Source: Oscillospiraceae bacterium (GTDB taxonomy: Bacteria; Bacillota_A; Clostridia; Oscillospirales; Oscillospiraceae). From it: DNA of 6,911 nucleotides. The notes beneath the pieces were generated by a model. It made no database searches, had not been told where the DNA came from, and was given only the letters and a program-made list of their open reading frames with translations. Within the stretch, counting starts at the first letter, position 1, and the number at the start of each line of letters is the position of its first letter. The translations under genes were made by a program, and so were the position numbers. Location of the stretch: the NCBI GenBank assembly GCA_031265965.1, contig JAISBX010000117.1, positions 1-6,911 on the forward strand, given 5' to 3'. Positions 1-6,086 of the stretch are shown piece by piece.

Positions 1-656
1 TCTATCGCCGCCGCGTACTCCAGCGTCTCCTCGAACGTGGTCATATCGGGCAGCATCTCCTCGGCGCTTATGCGGTACTCTACGGCGAGCTTGCCGCGCG
101 TCCGCTCGCGTATCGCGGTCAGCAGTTCTATGCCGAACCGGGACCTGTCGCCGAACCTGTCTGCGCGCGCGTTGAACTTCTTGTTGTAGAACATCGCGGG
201 CACGTTGCCGTGTCCGCCGTGGATCATTATCATGTCGAAGCCCGCGTCGCCGCAGAGCGCGGCGGCCTCCGCGAAACCGCGTATGAGCGCCTCGACGTCC
301 TCCGTAGACGTACCGCCCACGACCTTCTCGGGCGGCGAGAGCATATATCTGCTCGACACGAGCTCAATGCTCGCCAGCGCGCCGTAGCGCTTTATGCCCT
401 CCGCCAGATCGTTCAGGTCAGACATATACATGCGGGAGCCGGCGGACAGCGTGCGCGAGCCCACAGGCTCGATGTTAGTCACGCCTATCGTTACTATTCC
501 GGCGCCGGACCGCGCGAGCTGCATTGTGTACTCGTAGAACTCCGGCGTCACCGACGTGTCGTGTCCCGCCAGAAACGGCGCCGCGGGCGCGACCTCAATG
601 CGGTTTTTCGAGACCACAGGCCCGATCTTGAGCGGCTTGAATATGTGTTCCTTCAT
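1..656 (-). CDS. Old-Yellow-Enzyme-type NADH:flavin oxidoreductase, N-terminal part (runs off left edge)
   Basis: This is a partial gene: 218 codons are visible from the ATG at 656, and the reading frame is open to base 1. The protein resembles the FMN-binding TIM-barrel domain of the Old Yellow Enzyme / 2-enoate reductase / 2,4-dienoyl-CoA reductase family, which reduces activated C=C bonds. Supporting features are the start IFKPLKIG..SKNRIEVAP (residues 5-24), GFDMIMIHGGHG (139-150), NARADRFG (162-169), RSRF (171-174) and VEYRISAEE (192-200). It departs from the family in three places. The usual QLxHxGR or ELNH segment reads IELVSSRY (97-104). The loop before the next helix is short. The usual YGGSxENRxRF motif is contracted to FGDRSRF. 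Whether the C-terminal Fe-S/FAD domains of the long family members follow cannot be seen. It is the last visible gene of the operon, 15 bases after the small membrane protein gene. The family call is fairly sure; substrate and activity are unknown. Confidence 0.85.
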   Translation of the reverse strand, partial: MKEHIFKPLKIGPVVSKNRIEVAPAAPFLAGHDTSVTPEFYEYTMQLARSGAGIVTIGVTNIEPVGSRTLSAGSRMYMSDLNDLAEGIKRYGALASIELVSSRYMLSPPEKVVGGTSTEDVEALIRGFAEAAALCGDAGFDMIMIHGGHGNVPAMFYNKKFNARADRFGDRSRFGIELLTAIRERTRGKLAVEYRISAEEMLPDMTTFEETLEYAAAI

Positions 657-667
657 TTGTTTCCGTT

Positions 668-673
668 CCTCCT
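668..673 (-). promoter_or_regulatory. Ribosome binding site of the flavin oxidoreductase gene
   Basis: The minus strand reads AGGAGG, followed by 11 bases and then ATG at 656. The TAG stop of the upstream small membrane protein gene (672-674) overlaps this site, so a ribosome terminating there sits on it. This suggests translational coupling and supports the ATG at 656 as the start. Confidence 0.75.
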
Positions 674-890
674 AACCTGTTCGCGCAGCTTCATTGTCGT
701 CCTCCAGCCACGGTATATCGAGCCGGAGGCCGTCCTGCGTGTAGACTACGTATTTTTTCAGTCCGAAAAAGAGCGCGACGGCCAATATGACGCAGGACAG
801 CACGAGCGTCAGCACTGTCGTCAGCACGATCCGCGCCGCGCGATGGTTCCTGTAAGTTTTCGGCACATATCTCGCCAAATTTACGACCAA
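672..890 (-). CDS. Small single-pass membrane protein of unknown function (72 aa)
   Basis: I do not recognise a named family. The N-terminus is short and basic (about residues 1-20, with KTYRNHRAAR at 11-20). A strong hydrophobic segment follows at about 21-43 (IVLTTVLTLVLSCVILAVAL and on), then KKYVVYTQDGLRLDIPWLEDD and an acidic tail. The positive-inside rule predicts the N-terminus in the cytoplasm and about 27 residues outside. The YVVYTQDGLRLDIPWLE stretch recalls the region just after the membrane anchor in some clostridial membrane-anchored putative glycoside hydrolases, but no enzyme domain follows here; that likeness is from memory. The start is TTG at 890, preceded by GAGGAAGG inside the last codons of rpiB. 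The gene overlaps rpiB by 10 bases. A later TTG (codon 5) or GTG (codon 9) are alternative starts. It sits in a tight operon, which argues that it is real. Confidence 0.62.
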   Translation of the reverse strand: MVVNLARYVPKTYRNHRAARIVLTTVLTLVLSCVILAVALFFGLKKYVVYTQDGLRLDIPWLEDDNEAARTG

Positions 891-1336
891 GCCTTCCTCG
901 AATTATTTTCCAGCTCCCCGATCATCCCGACGCGCCGCGCGTGCCGGCCGCCGTCGAACGGCGTGTCGAGGAATATATCGACGATCTTAAGCATCAGCCC
1001 GATGCCCGTGACGCGCGCGCCGAGCGTCAGGACGTTCGCGTCGTTATGACGCCTCGTCATCTCGGCGGAGAAGCAGTCGGAGCACAGCGCCGCGCGTATG
1101 CCCCGCAGCTTGTTCGCGGCTATGGACATGCCTATGCCTGTCCCACAGATAAGTATGCCCGCGGAGCACTCGCCGGACACCACGGCAAGCGCGGCTTTTT
1201 CCGCGAATTCCGGGTAGTCGCAGCTCTCCTCCGAATACGTGCCGAAATCCTTATACGGCGTCCCCCTGCCGTCGAGATGCTCCTTGAGCTCGCGCATATG
1301 CGAAAATCCGCCGTGGTCACATGCAAGCGCAATCAT
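881..1336 (-). CDS. rpiB: Ribose-5-phosphate isomerase B (RpiB/LacA/LacB family)
   Basis: The 151-residue protein interconverts D-ribose 5-phosphate and D-ribulose 5-phosphate in the non-oxidative pentose phosphate pathway, in the cytoplasm. It has the usual family length and is collinear throughout. Visible motifs are ACDHGG (5-10), ICGTGIGMSIAANK (63-76) with the catalytic base Cys64 (Cys66 in E. coli numbering), GIRAALCSDCFSAEMTRRHNDAN (79-101) with His97 (E. coli His99), LGARVTG (105-111), and FDGGRHARRVGMI (127-139) with phosphate-binding arginines. Some relatives isomerise allose-6-phosphate or galactose-6-phosphate, so the substrate is inferred. The ATG at 1336 has GGAGG 7 bases upstream (1344-1348). 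The gene starts 22 bases after the L,D-transpeptidase gene ends, and its last codons hold the ribosome site and start of the next gene. Confidence 0.97.
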   Translation of the reverse strand: MIALACDHGGFSHMRELKEHLDGRGTPYKDFGTYSEESCDYPEFAEKAALAVVSGECSAGILICGTGIGMSIAANKLRGIRAALCSDCFSAEMTRRHNDANVLTLGARVTGIGLMLKIVDIFLDTPFDGGRHARRVGMIGELENNSRKAWS

Positions 1337-1358
1337 ACGCCGTCCTCCGGATCATAAT

Positions 1359-3434
1359 TCAAAATACGACGACCGAGGTATTCGTCGGTATGTTGTCGAA
1401 CACCCACTGTATGTCGTCCTGAAGCATACGCACACAGCCGTGGCTCGCCGGGAAGCCTATGCTCGAATCGGCCAGCGTCCACGTGTTCGGGCGGTACAGC
1501 CGCGAGTGGAACGCGTAGCCCCCGCCCTTGAACCGCACGACGGGACGCACGGTGTATGTCTTTGTCGTCCAACCGCCCGCCTGCTTGTAGGTCGTCTTCC
1601 ACACGCCTAGCGGCGTCGGGTACTGCGAGCCTGTCGACACGATACAGCTACGGATGAGCTTCCACGCGCCCGCGTAGCCCTCGAATATGCTCACGTGCTG
1701 CGTGGCGATATTCACCCACATAAGATACCGCGTGTCGCTTCCGTACCCTTTAGCATTTATCCATATTTCTTTCTCAAAATCCTTGTAGTCGTGGTCTACG
1801 GCGTACTGTGTCGTATAGTCGCCGGCGTAAGGGGACTTCACGAGCGCCAGCACGCGTTTCTCGTCTCTCTTATCATAGTACTCCGCACTGTGATTTTCAA
1901 CCGTCACGCGCGCGCTCAAAACGCGCGACTGCACGGCGCCGTCCCGCGTAACGTAATGTACGGAGCATGTGACGCCGGCGGTATCCGGCATATCCTTTGT
2001 GTACGTGAAGCTGTGCGAGAACGACGCGCCCGTCTCACCCGCCGGGATCACCGATACGTCCTCCGGCGCGCCGTTGACAGACCACTGCGCGTAACAGTCG
2101 CGCTCCAGCGGCGCGGCCAGCGTGAGCGTCGCTCTAAGCGTCTCGTCCACGGGCAGGCTAGCCGGCGCTTTGAGTTCGGGCGCGCCGGACGCTTCGAGCC
2201 CGAGGTCGCGTTCCTCCGTCAGGCTGTCCGCCGCGAACGGCGGGTCGTCCATGTCGAAGCGCAGCTCGTGTATGACCGCGTTCCCGAAGCGTCCGCCGCC
2301 TGTGAACGTGTTGCCGGAGCCGTACAGCGCGAGCGTATCCGCGCCCGCGCCGAGCTCCACGCGGTTATCGTCCCCTAACATCTCCAGCTCCTCCACGCCG
2401 GCGCCCTCGAGTATGCGCACGGCGCAGCCGCGCCCTGATATGACGACGCGGCGCGCGTCTCCCGCAACCGCGACCTCGCGCCCGTCTCCGGCTATCTCAA
2501 CGGTGTCGAGCCCGCCGGATACTGTCACCGCTCCAGTGCCGCCGCCGACCACGACCGTCCGGACGGAAGCGTCACCGCCTATGTCAAGCTCAATATCCAC
2601 GCCGCGCGCGGCGAGCACGAGACGCTCCAGCCGCGTGCCGCCCGAGAGCTCCAGCGTCTCCAGCGCGCCCGCCCTGACGATAACCGTGCCGCCGGTCACG
2701 CCCAGCAGGCGGATGTTGTTCGAGTCAGCCGCGAACCACACCGTATCCTCAAATTCCGCGTCCTTTATCAAAGCGTCGCCGCGTATGACGGCGCCGTACC
2801 CGCCGGAGTCCTCCCCGAGCGGCGCGGCGCGGAACAGCGCCGTGACGAGCTCCGCGCGCGTCATGGAGTCGAACGCCCGCAGCCTCCCGTTGTGTCCGGC
2901 GGCAATGCCCGCCTCCACGGCGGACGCCATGACCGACCGCGTGTCCCGGGAGTATCCGTAGACGTCCGTAAAGCCGTCCAGCGCCCTTGTGTCGGGCCGC
3001 GCGCGCGCGATTTGAAAAGCGTTGATCATAGCCTGAAACGCCGCCGCGCGCGTCACGGGCGCGTCAAAATCCGTGCCGGGCGGCAGAAAGCCCATCGCTA
3101 TAGCGTCAGCCGCGTCCTTGTAATACCACGCGTCGGACGGTAGCCCGCCGTAGCTTTCGGGCGCGGCGAGCGCTGTGTCCCCGGCCGCGAGGGCACGCAC
3201 GAGTATAGCCGCGAGCTGCGCCCCCGTCACCGTCCCGTCGGGCGTCATCCTTCCGTCGTTGCCCTCTAGCACGCCGGCGTCGTACGCTCTGCGCATGACC
3301 GCGTAGCCCCAGTGATCCGCCACGTCGGCAAAATCCTCCCACGCCGCATAGCCCGCGCCCGCAGCCGACGACAACAGGATCAGCGCTAAAGCGCCCGCGC
3401 ACAGCCGATTTACAGTACGCCGCAAAAACAACAC
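1359..3434 (-). CDS. Secreted SLH-domain L,D-transpeptidase with beta-repeat and Ig-like regions
   Basis: This is a 691-residue surface protein, numbered from the GTG at 3434. A signal peptide covers about 1-31 (basic RR, hydrophobic ALALILL, then GYAA before WEDF). Three S-layer-homology repeats follow at about 32-85, 99-144 and 154-204; these typically bind secondary wall polymer on peptidoglycan. Residues about 215-390 are glycine- and valine-rich short beta repeats, such as GTVIVRAGALETLELSGG, suggesting a beta-helix or bactofilin-like stack. An Ig-like domain lies at about 415-515, with Cys447, Trp451 and Cys490 spaced as in a disulfide core. The C-terminal YkuD domain (about 569-691) has AFHSRLY with His643 and ASHGCVRM with His665 and catalytic Cys667. 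Enzymes of this class make 3-3 cross-links or attach proteins to peptidoglycan. The GTG has AGGA 5 bases upstream; the TTG at 3425, with GGAG 8 bases upstream, is the alternative. An open frame extends to 3482, but that would overlap the previous gene and lack a signal-like N-terminus. Confidence 0.93.
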   Translation of the reverse strand: MLFLRRTVNRLCAGALALILLSSAAGAGYAAWEDFADVADHWGYAVMRRAYDAGVLEGNDGRMTPDGTVTGAQLAAILVRALAAGDTALAAPESYGGLPSDAWYYKDAADAIAMGFLPPGTDFDAPVTRAAAFQAMINAFQIARARPDTRALDGFTDVYGYSRDTRSVMASAVEAGIAAGHNGRLRAFDSMTRAELVTALFRAAPLGEDSGGYGAVIRGDALIKDAEFEDTVWFAADSNNIRLLGVTGGTVIVRAGALETLELSGGTRLERLVLAARGVDIELDIGGDASVRTVVVGGGTGAVTVSGGLDTVEIAGDGREVAVAGDARRVVISGRGCAVRILEGAGVEELEMLGDDNRVELGAGADTLALYGSGNTFTGGGRFGNAVIHELRFDMDDPPFAADSLTEERDLGLEASGAPELKAPASLPVDETLRATLTLAAPLERDCYAQWSVNGAPEDVSVIPAGETGASFSHSFTYTKDMPDTAGVTCSVHYVTRDGAVQSRVLSARVTVENHSAEYYDKRDEKRVLALVKSPYAGDYTTQYAVDHDYKDFEKEIWINAKGYGSDTRYLMWVNIATQHVSIFEGYAGAWKLIRSCIVSTGSQYPTPLGVWKTTYKQAGGWTTKTYTVRPVVRFKGGGYAFHSRLYRPNTWTLADSSIGFPASHGCVRMLQDDIQWVFDNIPTNTSVVVF

Positions 3435-3444
3435 TCCATTCCTG

Positions 3445-5358
3445 TCAAAACGGCCACGCCCCCGGTATCCAGCGCAGCACATACCGCGTGTACCACTGCG
3501 GCACGTTCACCCCGGTCAGCACCGGATAGAACAGCGCGAACAGCGCTCCGGCCGCCGCCGTAAACCCGTATACCGCGCGCTTGTACCGCCCGTACTCATT
3601 GTCTATGAGCGTATTGAACACGTGCGCGAGCGCCAGTATGAGAAATAACGTGCTTGGAAAATAATGGTAAACAAAAACGATCCGCGGGATCAGCATCCAC
3701 GGCACAAGCTGCGACAGGTATCCTATCACTATGAACAGCGCCGTCCGGTCGTGTCTCTTCACGGCGCGGAACGCCATCGCGGCCATCGCCATAAAGCCGC
3801 CCCACCACACGACGGGGTTCCCAAAGGCCGCGAACGCGGATTTCATGGCGCCGTCCTCGGAAATGCGCCTGAAGTACAGTATCGGGCGCGCGTCTGTTAT
3901 CCACTGATACCATCTCGACGCGTAGCTGTGCTCCGCGACTAGCTCGCTGTGGTATGAGAACATGAACACTTGGTTGTCCCAGATCATCTTGTAGTAACCG
4001 GGGTCCTTCAACATGCCCGTCTCCAGCGCCATGCCGCTCGCCGTCCCGTTCGGTATATAGCTCAGCACATATATCGCGGCGGGCACGGCTATGAACACAA
4101 ATACGGAGAACAGCAGCGTTTTTACCAAATATGCCCCGAAGCCGCGTTTTTCACTGTCGGCATAATGTCTGCGCACGGCGGCGAGCCGCAGCGCGAACAT
4201 GACGGCGAGGCCGGCGCCCGCATACACGACTATCCACTTCGATGCGCATCCCACGCCGAAGGCCAGCCCGCACAGCGCGAGATTCGGCAGCGTCCGCCCC
4301 GCGGAAGCGTCCCTGTCATATGTTATGTATCTAAACATAAATAAATACGCGAGAAGTATAAAAAACACGCCGTACGTGTCTATCGTGGCTATGCGCGTTT
4401 GCACGAAGCGCATAAATTCAAAGCCGAACAGCAGCGTGCCGCACACCGCGACGGCGCGCTTGCCGAACATATTTTTGAGAAGCACATAGAATACCGGCAG
4501 CATGAGCACCCCGAAAAGCGCGCCCATGAACCGCCACCCGAAGGGCGTCATGCCGAACAGCGTTATGCCGACAGATATGATAGCCTTCCCGAGCGGCGGG
4601 TGCGAGTTCTCATTTGAATACACGCCGCGCAGATTCTCAAACGCCGCGCGCCCGTGATATATCTCGTCAAAATACATGCTGTTCATATAGCTGGGAAACG
4701 GCGGCACGAGCCCCTGCTCGTCGAACAGCGCCCCGGCCCGCGCGTCGAACGTCACGCGTCCGGGCGGGATATTGCCGCCCTCGGCGTCAAACAGCGCCAG
4801 CTCGCCGAGCTCCATCGGGAAATTCGAGGCGGTTAGTCTTATATAACGCGTTGGGGGGTTGTCCTCGTTTATATCGGCGTAACGCCACTTGAACAGGTGC
4901 GAGTACGGCTGGTCCATCGCGAACTTGTTGTCGTCCGCCGGAAGCTGGGCCTGCCAATTGGTACCGTCGGTCGAAAATTCCAGCGTGTAATGGCCTGTCC
5001 AAAGGCCGGTGTAGAACATGACGTCGCCTATATCGGTCTCGCGGTCCAGCGTCAGCACGACGGCGTCGCTGCCGTCCGCGAAGCTGTAATAGCTCTGCGG
5101 CGCGTCCGCGTCGCCCAGCCCGGCAAACGCGAGCACCGCGAACACCACGGTTATCAGCGCGATCGGCGCGGCGTCCTTGCGAAACTCAAGGGGGTACCGC
5201 CGCGGCGCGAACTCAAAACGCCGCCTGCGCAGCGCCCAGTCGATCCACTCCAACGTGACGCCCGGCGAACGCGACGCGTACACGTAGTAACGGAAAAACA
5301 ACACAAGGCACGCCACTGTAATTATCGGATATATCACCGTCAAATATTCAACACGCAT
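3445..5358 (-). CDS. PMT-family lipid-linked sugar glycosyltransferase with inserted discoidin-like domain
   Basis: This 637-residue multi-pass membrane protein belongs to the protein O-mannosyltransferase family (GT39). These enzymes move a sugar, usually mannose from polyprenyl-phosphate, to Ser/Thr of exported proteins. The first membrane segment is at about 5-25 and the second at about 63-81. Residues about 87-193 form a soluble insertion that looks like an F5/8-type C (discoidin) sugar-binding fold: LEFSTDGTNWQ, then TRYIRLTASNFPMELGELALFD. The catalytic loop follows with YFDEIYHGRAA (Asp231, Glu232), then HPPLGK (253-258) and TRIATIDTY (321-329), all typical of the family. Several helices and a C-terminal external loop, HSYASRWYQW..RPILYF (477-496), complete it. 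The ATG at 5358 follows GGGAGG by 11 bases; a TTG 13 codons upstream has no ribosome site. It is the first gene of the operon and ends 10 bases before the SLH protein gene, a possible substrate. Sugar and acceptor are unproven. Confidence 0.92.
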   Translation of the reverse strand: MRVEYLTVIYPIITVACLVLFFRYYVYASRSPGVTLEWIDWALRRRRFEFAPRRYPLEFRKDAAPIALITVVFAVLAFAGLGDADAPQSYYSFADGSDAVVLTLDRETDIGDVMFYTGLWTGHYTLEFSTDGTNWQAQLPADDNKFAMDQPYSHLFKWRYADINEDNPPTRYIRLTASNFPMELGELALFDAEGGNIPPGRVTFDARAGALFDEQGLVPPFPSYMNSMYFDEIYHGRAAFENLRGVYSNENSHPPLGKAIISVGITLFGMTPFGWRFMGALFGVLMLPVFYVLLKNMFGKRAVAVCGTLLFGFEFMRFVQTRIATIDTYGVFFILLAYLFMFRYITYDRDASAGRTLPNLALCGLAFGVGCASKWIVVYAGAGLAVMFALRLAAVRRHYADSEKRGFGAYLVKTLLFSVFVFIAVPAAIYVLSYIPNGTASGMALETGMLKDPGYYKMIWDNQVFMFSYHSELVAEHSYASRWYQWITDARPILYFRRISEDGAMKSAFAAFGNPVVWWGGFMAMAAMAFRAVKRHDRTALFIVIGYLSQLVPWMLIPRIVFVYHYFPSTLFLILALAHVFNTLIDNEYGRYKRAVYGFTAAAGALFALFYPVLTGVNVPQWYTRYVLRWIPGAWPF

Positions 5359-5369
5359 AACTGTCTCTG

Positions 5370-5375
5370 CCTCCC
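5370..5375 (-). promoter_or_regulatory. Ribosome binding site that decides the glycosyltransferase start
   Basis: The minus strand reads GGGAGG, 11 bases before the ATG at 5358. The in-frame TTG at 5397 has only ATATTTCACCG upstream, with no purine-rich site, so the shorter 637-residue protein is preferred. Confidence 0.65.
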
Positions 5376-5404
5376 GCCTCGAAAACAGGATATCCAACGG
5401 TGAA

Positions 5405-5433
5405 ATATTACCATAAACCGCCCCTCAACGCAA
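5405..5433 (-). promoter_or_regulatory. Candidate sigma-A-like promoter for the five-gene operon
   Basis: On the minus strand, TTGCGT (5433-5428) is followed by 17 bases and TAATAT (5410-5405). It matches the housekeeping consensus at 3 of 6 and 4 of 6 positions with ideal spacing. It lies 46 bases before the ATG at 5358. This is a weak call based only on position and spacing; TATGGT just upstream of TAATAT is an alternative -10. Confidence 0.3.
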
Positions 5434-5456
5434 GAGCATAAAATTAAAACGCGCCA

Positions 5457-5481
5457 ATCGACGATGTCGATCGACGATGTC
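5457..5481. repeat. Tandem 12-bp repeat with inverted half-sites, possible operator
   Basis: ATCGACGATGTC occurs twice, at 5457-5468 and 5470-5481, one base apart. Within it, ATCGAC and its complement GTCGAT alternate: ATCGAC (5457-5462), GTCGAT (5466-5471), ATCGAC (5470-5475). This gives a 6-3-6 inverted repeat and the palindrome GTCGATCGAC (5466-5475). The block lies between the candidate promoters of the divergent spoVT and glycosyltransferase operons, ending 6 bases before the proposed spoVT -35. That placement suggests a binding site for a dimeric regulator, which is an inference; the binding protein is unknown. Confidence 0.6.
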
Positions 5482-5487
5482 TGCGCT

Positions 5488-5516
5488 GTATATATTTATC
5501 ATTTTTGCAGATACTA
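5488..5516 (+). promoter_or_regulatory. Candidate sigma-G-type promoter of spoVT
   Basis: GTATA (5488-5492), 17 bases, then GATACTA (5510-5516) resembles the forespore sigma-G consensus as I recall it (GHATR, 17-18 bases, CATNHTA), with one mismatch in the -10. In Bacillus subtilis spoVT is a sigma-G gene, so the match is biologically expected. Transcription would begin near 5523, giving a leader of about 24 bases that contains the ribosome site. The sequence alone does not exclude another sigma factor. Confidence 0.45.
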
Positions 5517-5533
5517 CCCGCGGTAATAAATAC

Positions 5534-5541
5534 AAAGGAGG
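5534..5541 (+). promoter_or_regulatory. Ribosome binding site of spoVT
   Basis: AAAGGAGG lies 5 bases before the ATG at 5547. This near-perfect Shine-Dalgarno fixes the start there rather than at the in-frame ATG at 5505, which would add 14 residues absent from known SpoVT and would lie upstream of the likely transcript start. Confidence 0.85.
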
Positions 5542-5546
5542 CTTGT

Positions 5547-6083
5547 ATGAAAGCAACCGGTATTGTACGTCGGATCGATGATCTGGGGCGCGTCGTCATT
5601 CCCAAGGAGATCCGCAGGACGCTGCGTATTCGGGAGGGAGATCCGCTGGAGATTTTTACTGAAAAGGACGGCAGCGTGGTGTTCAAAAAATACTCGCCGG
5701 TAGGAGAGTGGTCGGAACCCGCGACTATACTGTGCGACGCAATATATAAGGCGACGGGTTTCAGCGCCGCCGTGTCCGACAGGGACACATATATATCTGT
5801 GTGCGGAGCGCCCAAACGCGAGCTGGCCGAGAAAAATATCAGCGCGGGTATCGAGAACATTATGACGGAACGCGCCGGTTATCTGCGCGGCGAAGGGGAG
5901 CCCGCGATACCTCTCATAGAGGATGGGGATAAATATTTCGTGGAGACGGCGGCGCCCATAATATCCGACGGCGACGTGCTGGGATGCGTCCTCTTCTTCT
6001 CGCAGGGCGACAGGCTCGCCGGCGACACGGAGAGCAAGCTCGCGCAGGCGGCCGCCATATTTCTCGGGCGCCAATTGGAATGA
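5547..6083 (+). CDS. spoVT: Stage V sporulation protein T, AbrB-type transcription regulator
   Basis: The 178-residue protein has the same length as Bacillus subtilis SpoVT. Its first 37 residues, from MKATGIVRRIDDLGRVVIPK through EIRRTLRIREGDPLEIF, are essentially the canonical SpoVT N-terminus. Residues 1 to about 50 form the swapped-hairpin AbrB DNA-binding domain. Residues about 56-178 form a GAF-like domain (DRDTYISVCGAPKRE, then AAPIISDGDVLGCVLFFSQGD), which in the family assembles tetramers and may bind a ligand. SpoVT tunes late forespore gene expression and spore properties, acting with sigma G. It is transcribed away from the surface operon across a shared control region, so the neighbouring repeat block could be its own or another regulator's site. 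The gene is intact, and its presence is the main evidence that the host makes endospores. Confidence 0.97.
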   Translation: MKATGIVRRIDDLGRVVIPKEIRRTLRIREGDPLEIFTEKDGSVVFKKYSPVGEWSEPATILCDAIYKATGFSAAVSDRDTYISVCGAPKRELAEKNISAGIENIMTERAGYLRGEGEPAIPLIEDGDKYFVETAAPIISDGDVLGCVLFFSQGDRLAGDTESKLAQAAAIFLGRQLE

Positions 6084-6086
6084 CCC

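Noticed and set aside
210..1049. Long plus-strand open frame of 279 codons
   Set aside because: It is antisense to the flavin enzyme, the small membrane protein and rpiB, is rich in Arg/His with no recognisable motif, and is explained by GC-rich antisense coding shadow.
2122..2961. Plus-strand 279-codon open frame rich in Ser and Pro
   Set aside because: It lies wholly inside the SLH L,D-transpeptidase gene on the other strand. Its low-complexity composition mirrors the Gly/Ala/Glu codons of the real gene.
3435..3482. Longer N-terminus of the L,D-transpeptidase starting at 3482
   Set aside because: It would overlap the glycosyltransferase gene by 38 bases and put 16 polar residues in front of a clear signal peptide; the GTG at 3434 has a ribosome site.
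5359..5397. TTG start at 5397 for the glycosyltransferase
   Set aside because: No Shine-Dalgarno precedes it, while the ATG at 5358 has a strong one located inside the would-be extension.
5457..5481. CRISPR-like or mobile-element repeat
   Set aside because: There are only two 12-bp copies separated by one base, with no spacers, cas genes, transposase or target duplication nearby.
5505..5546. Upstream in-frame ATG at 5505 for spoVT
   Set aside because: The 14-residue extension is absent from known SpoVT, and AAAGGAGG directly precedes the ATG at 5547.
5444..6074. Minus-strand open frames of 138 and 186 codons across spoVT
   Set aside because: They are antisense to a certain spoVT gene, match no family, and lack sensible start sites.
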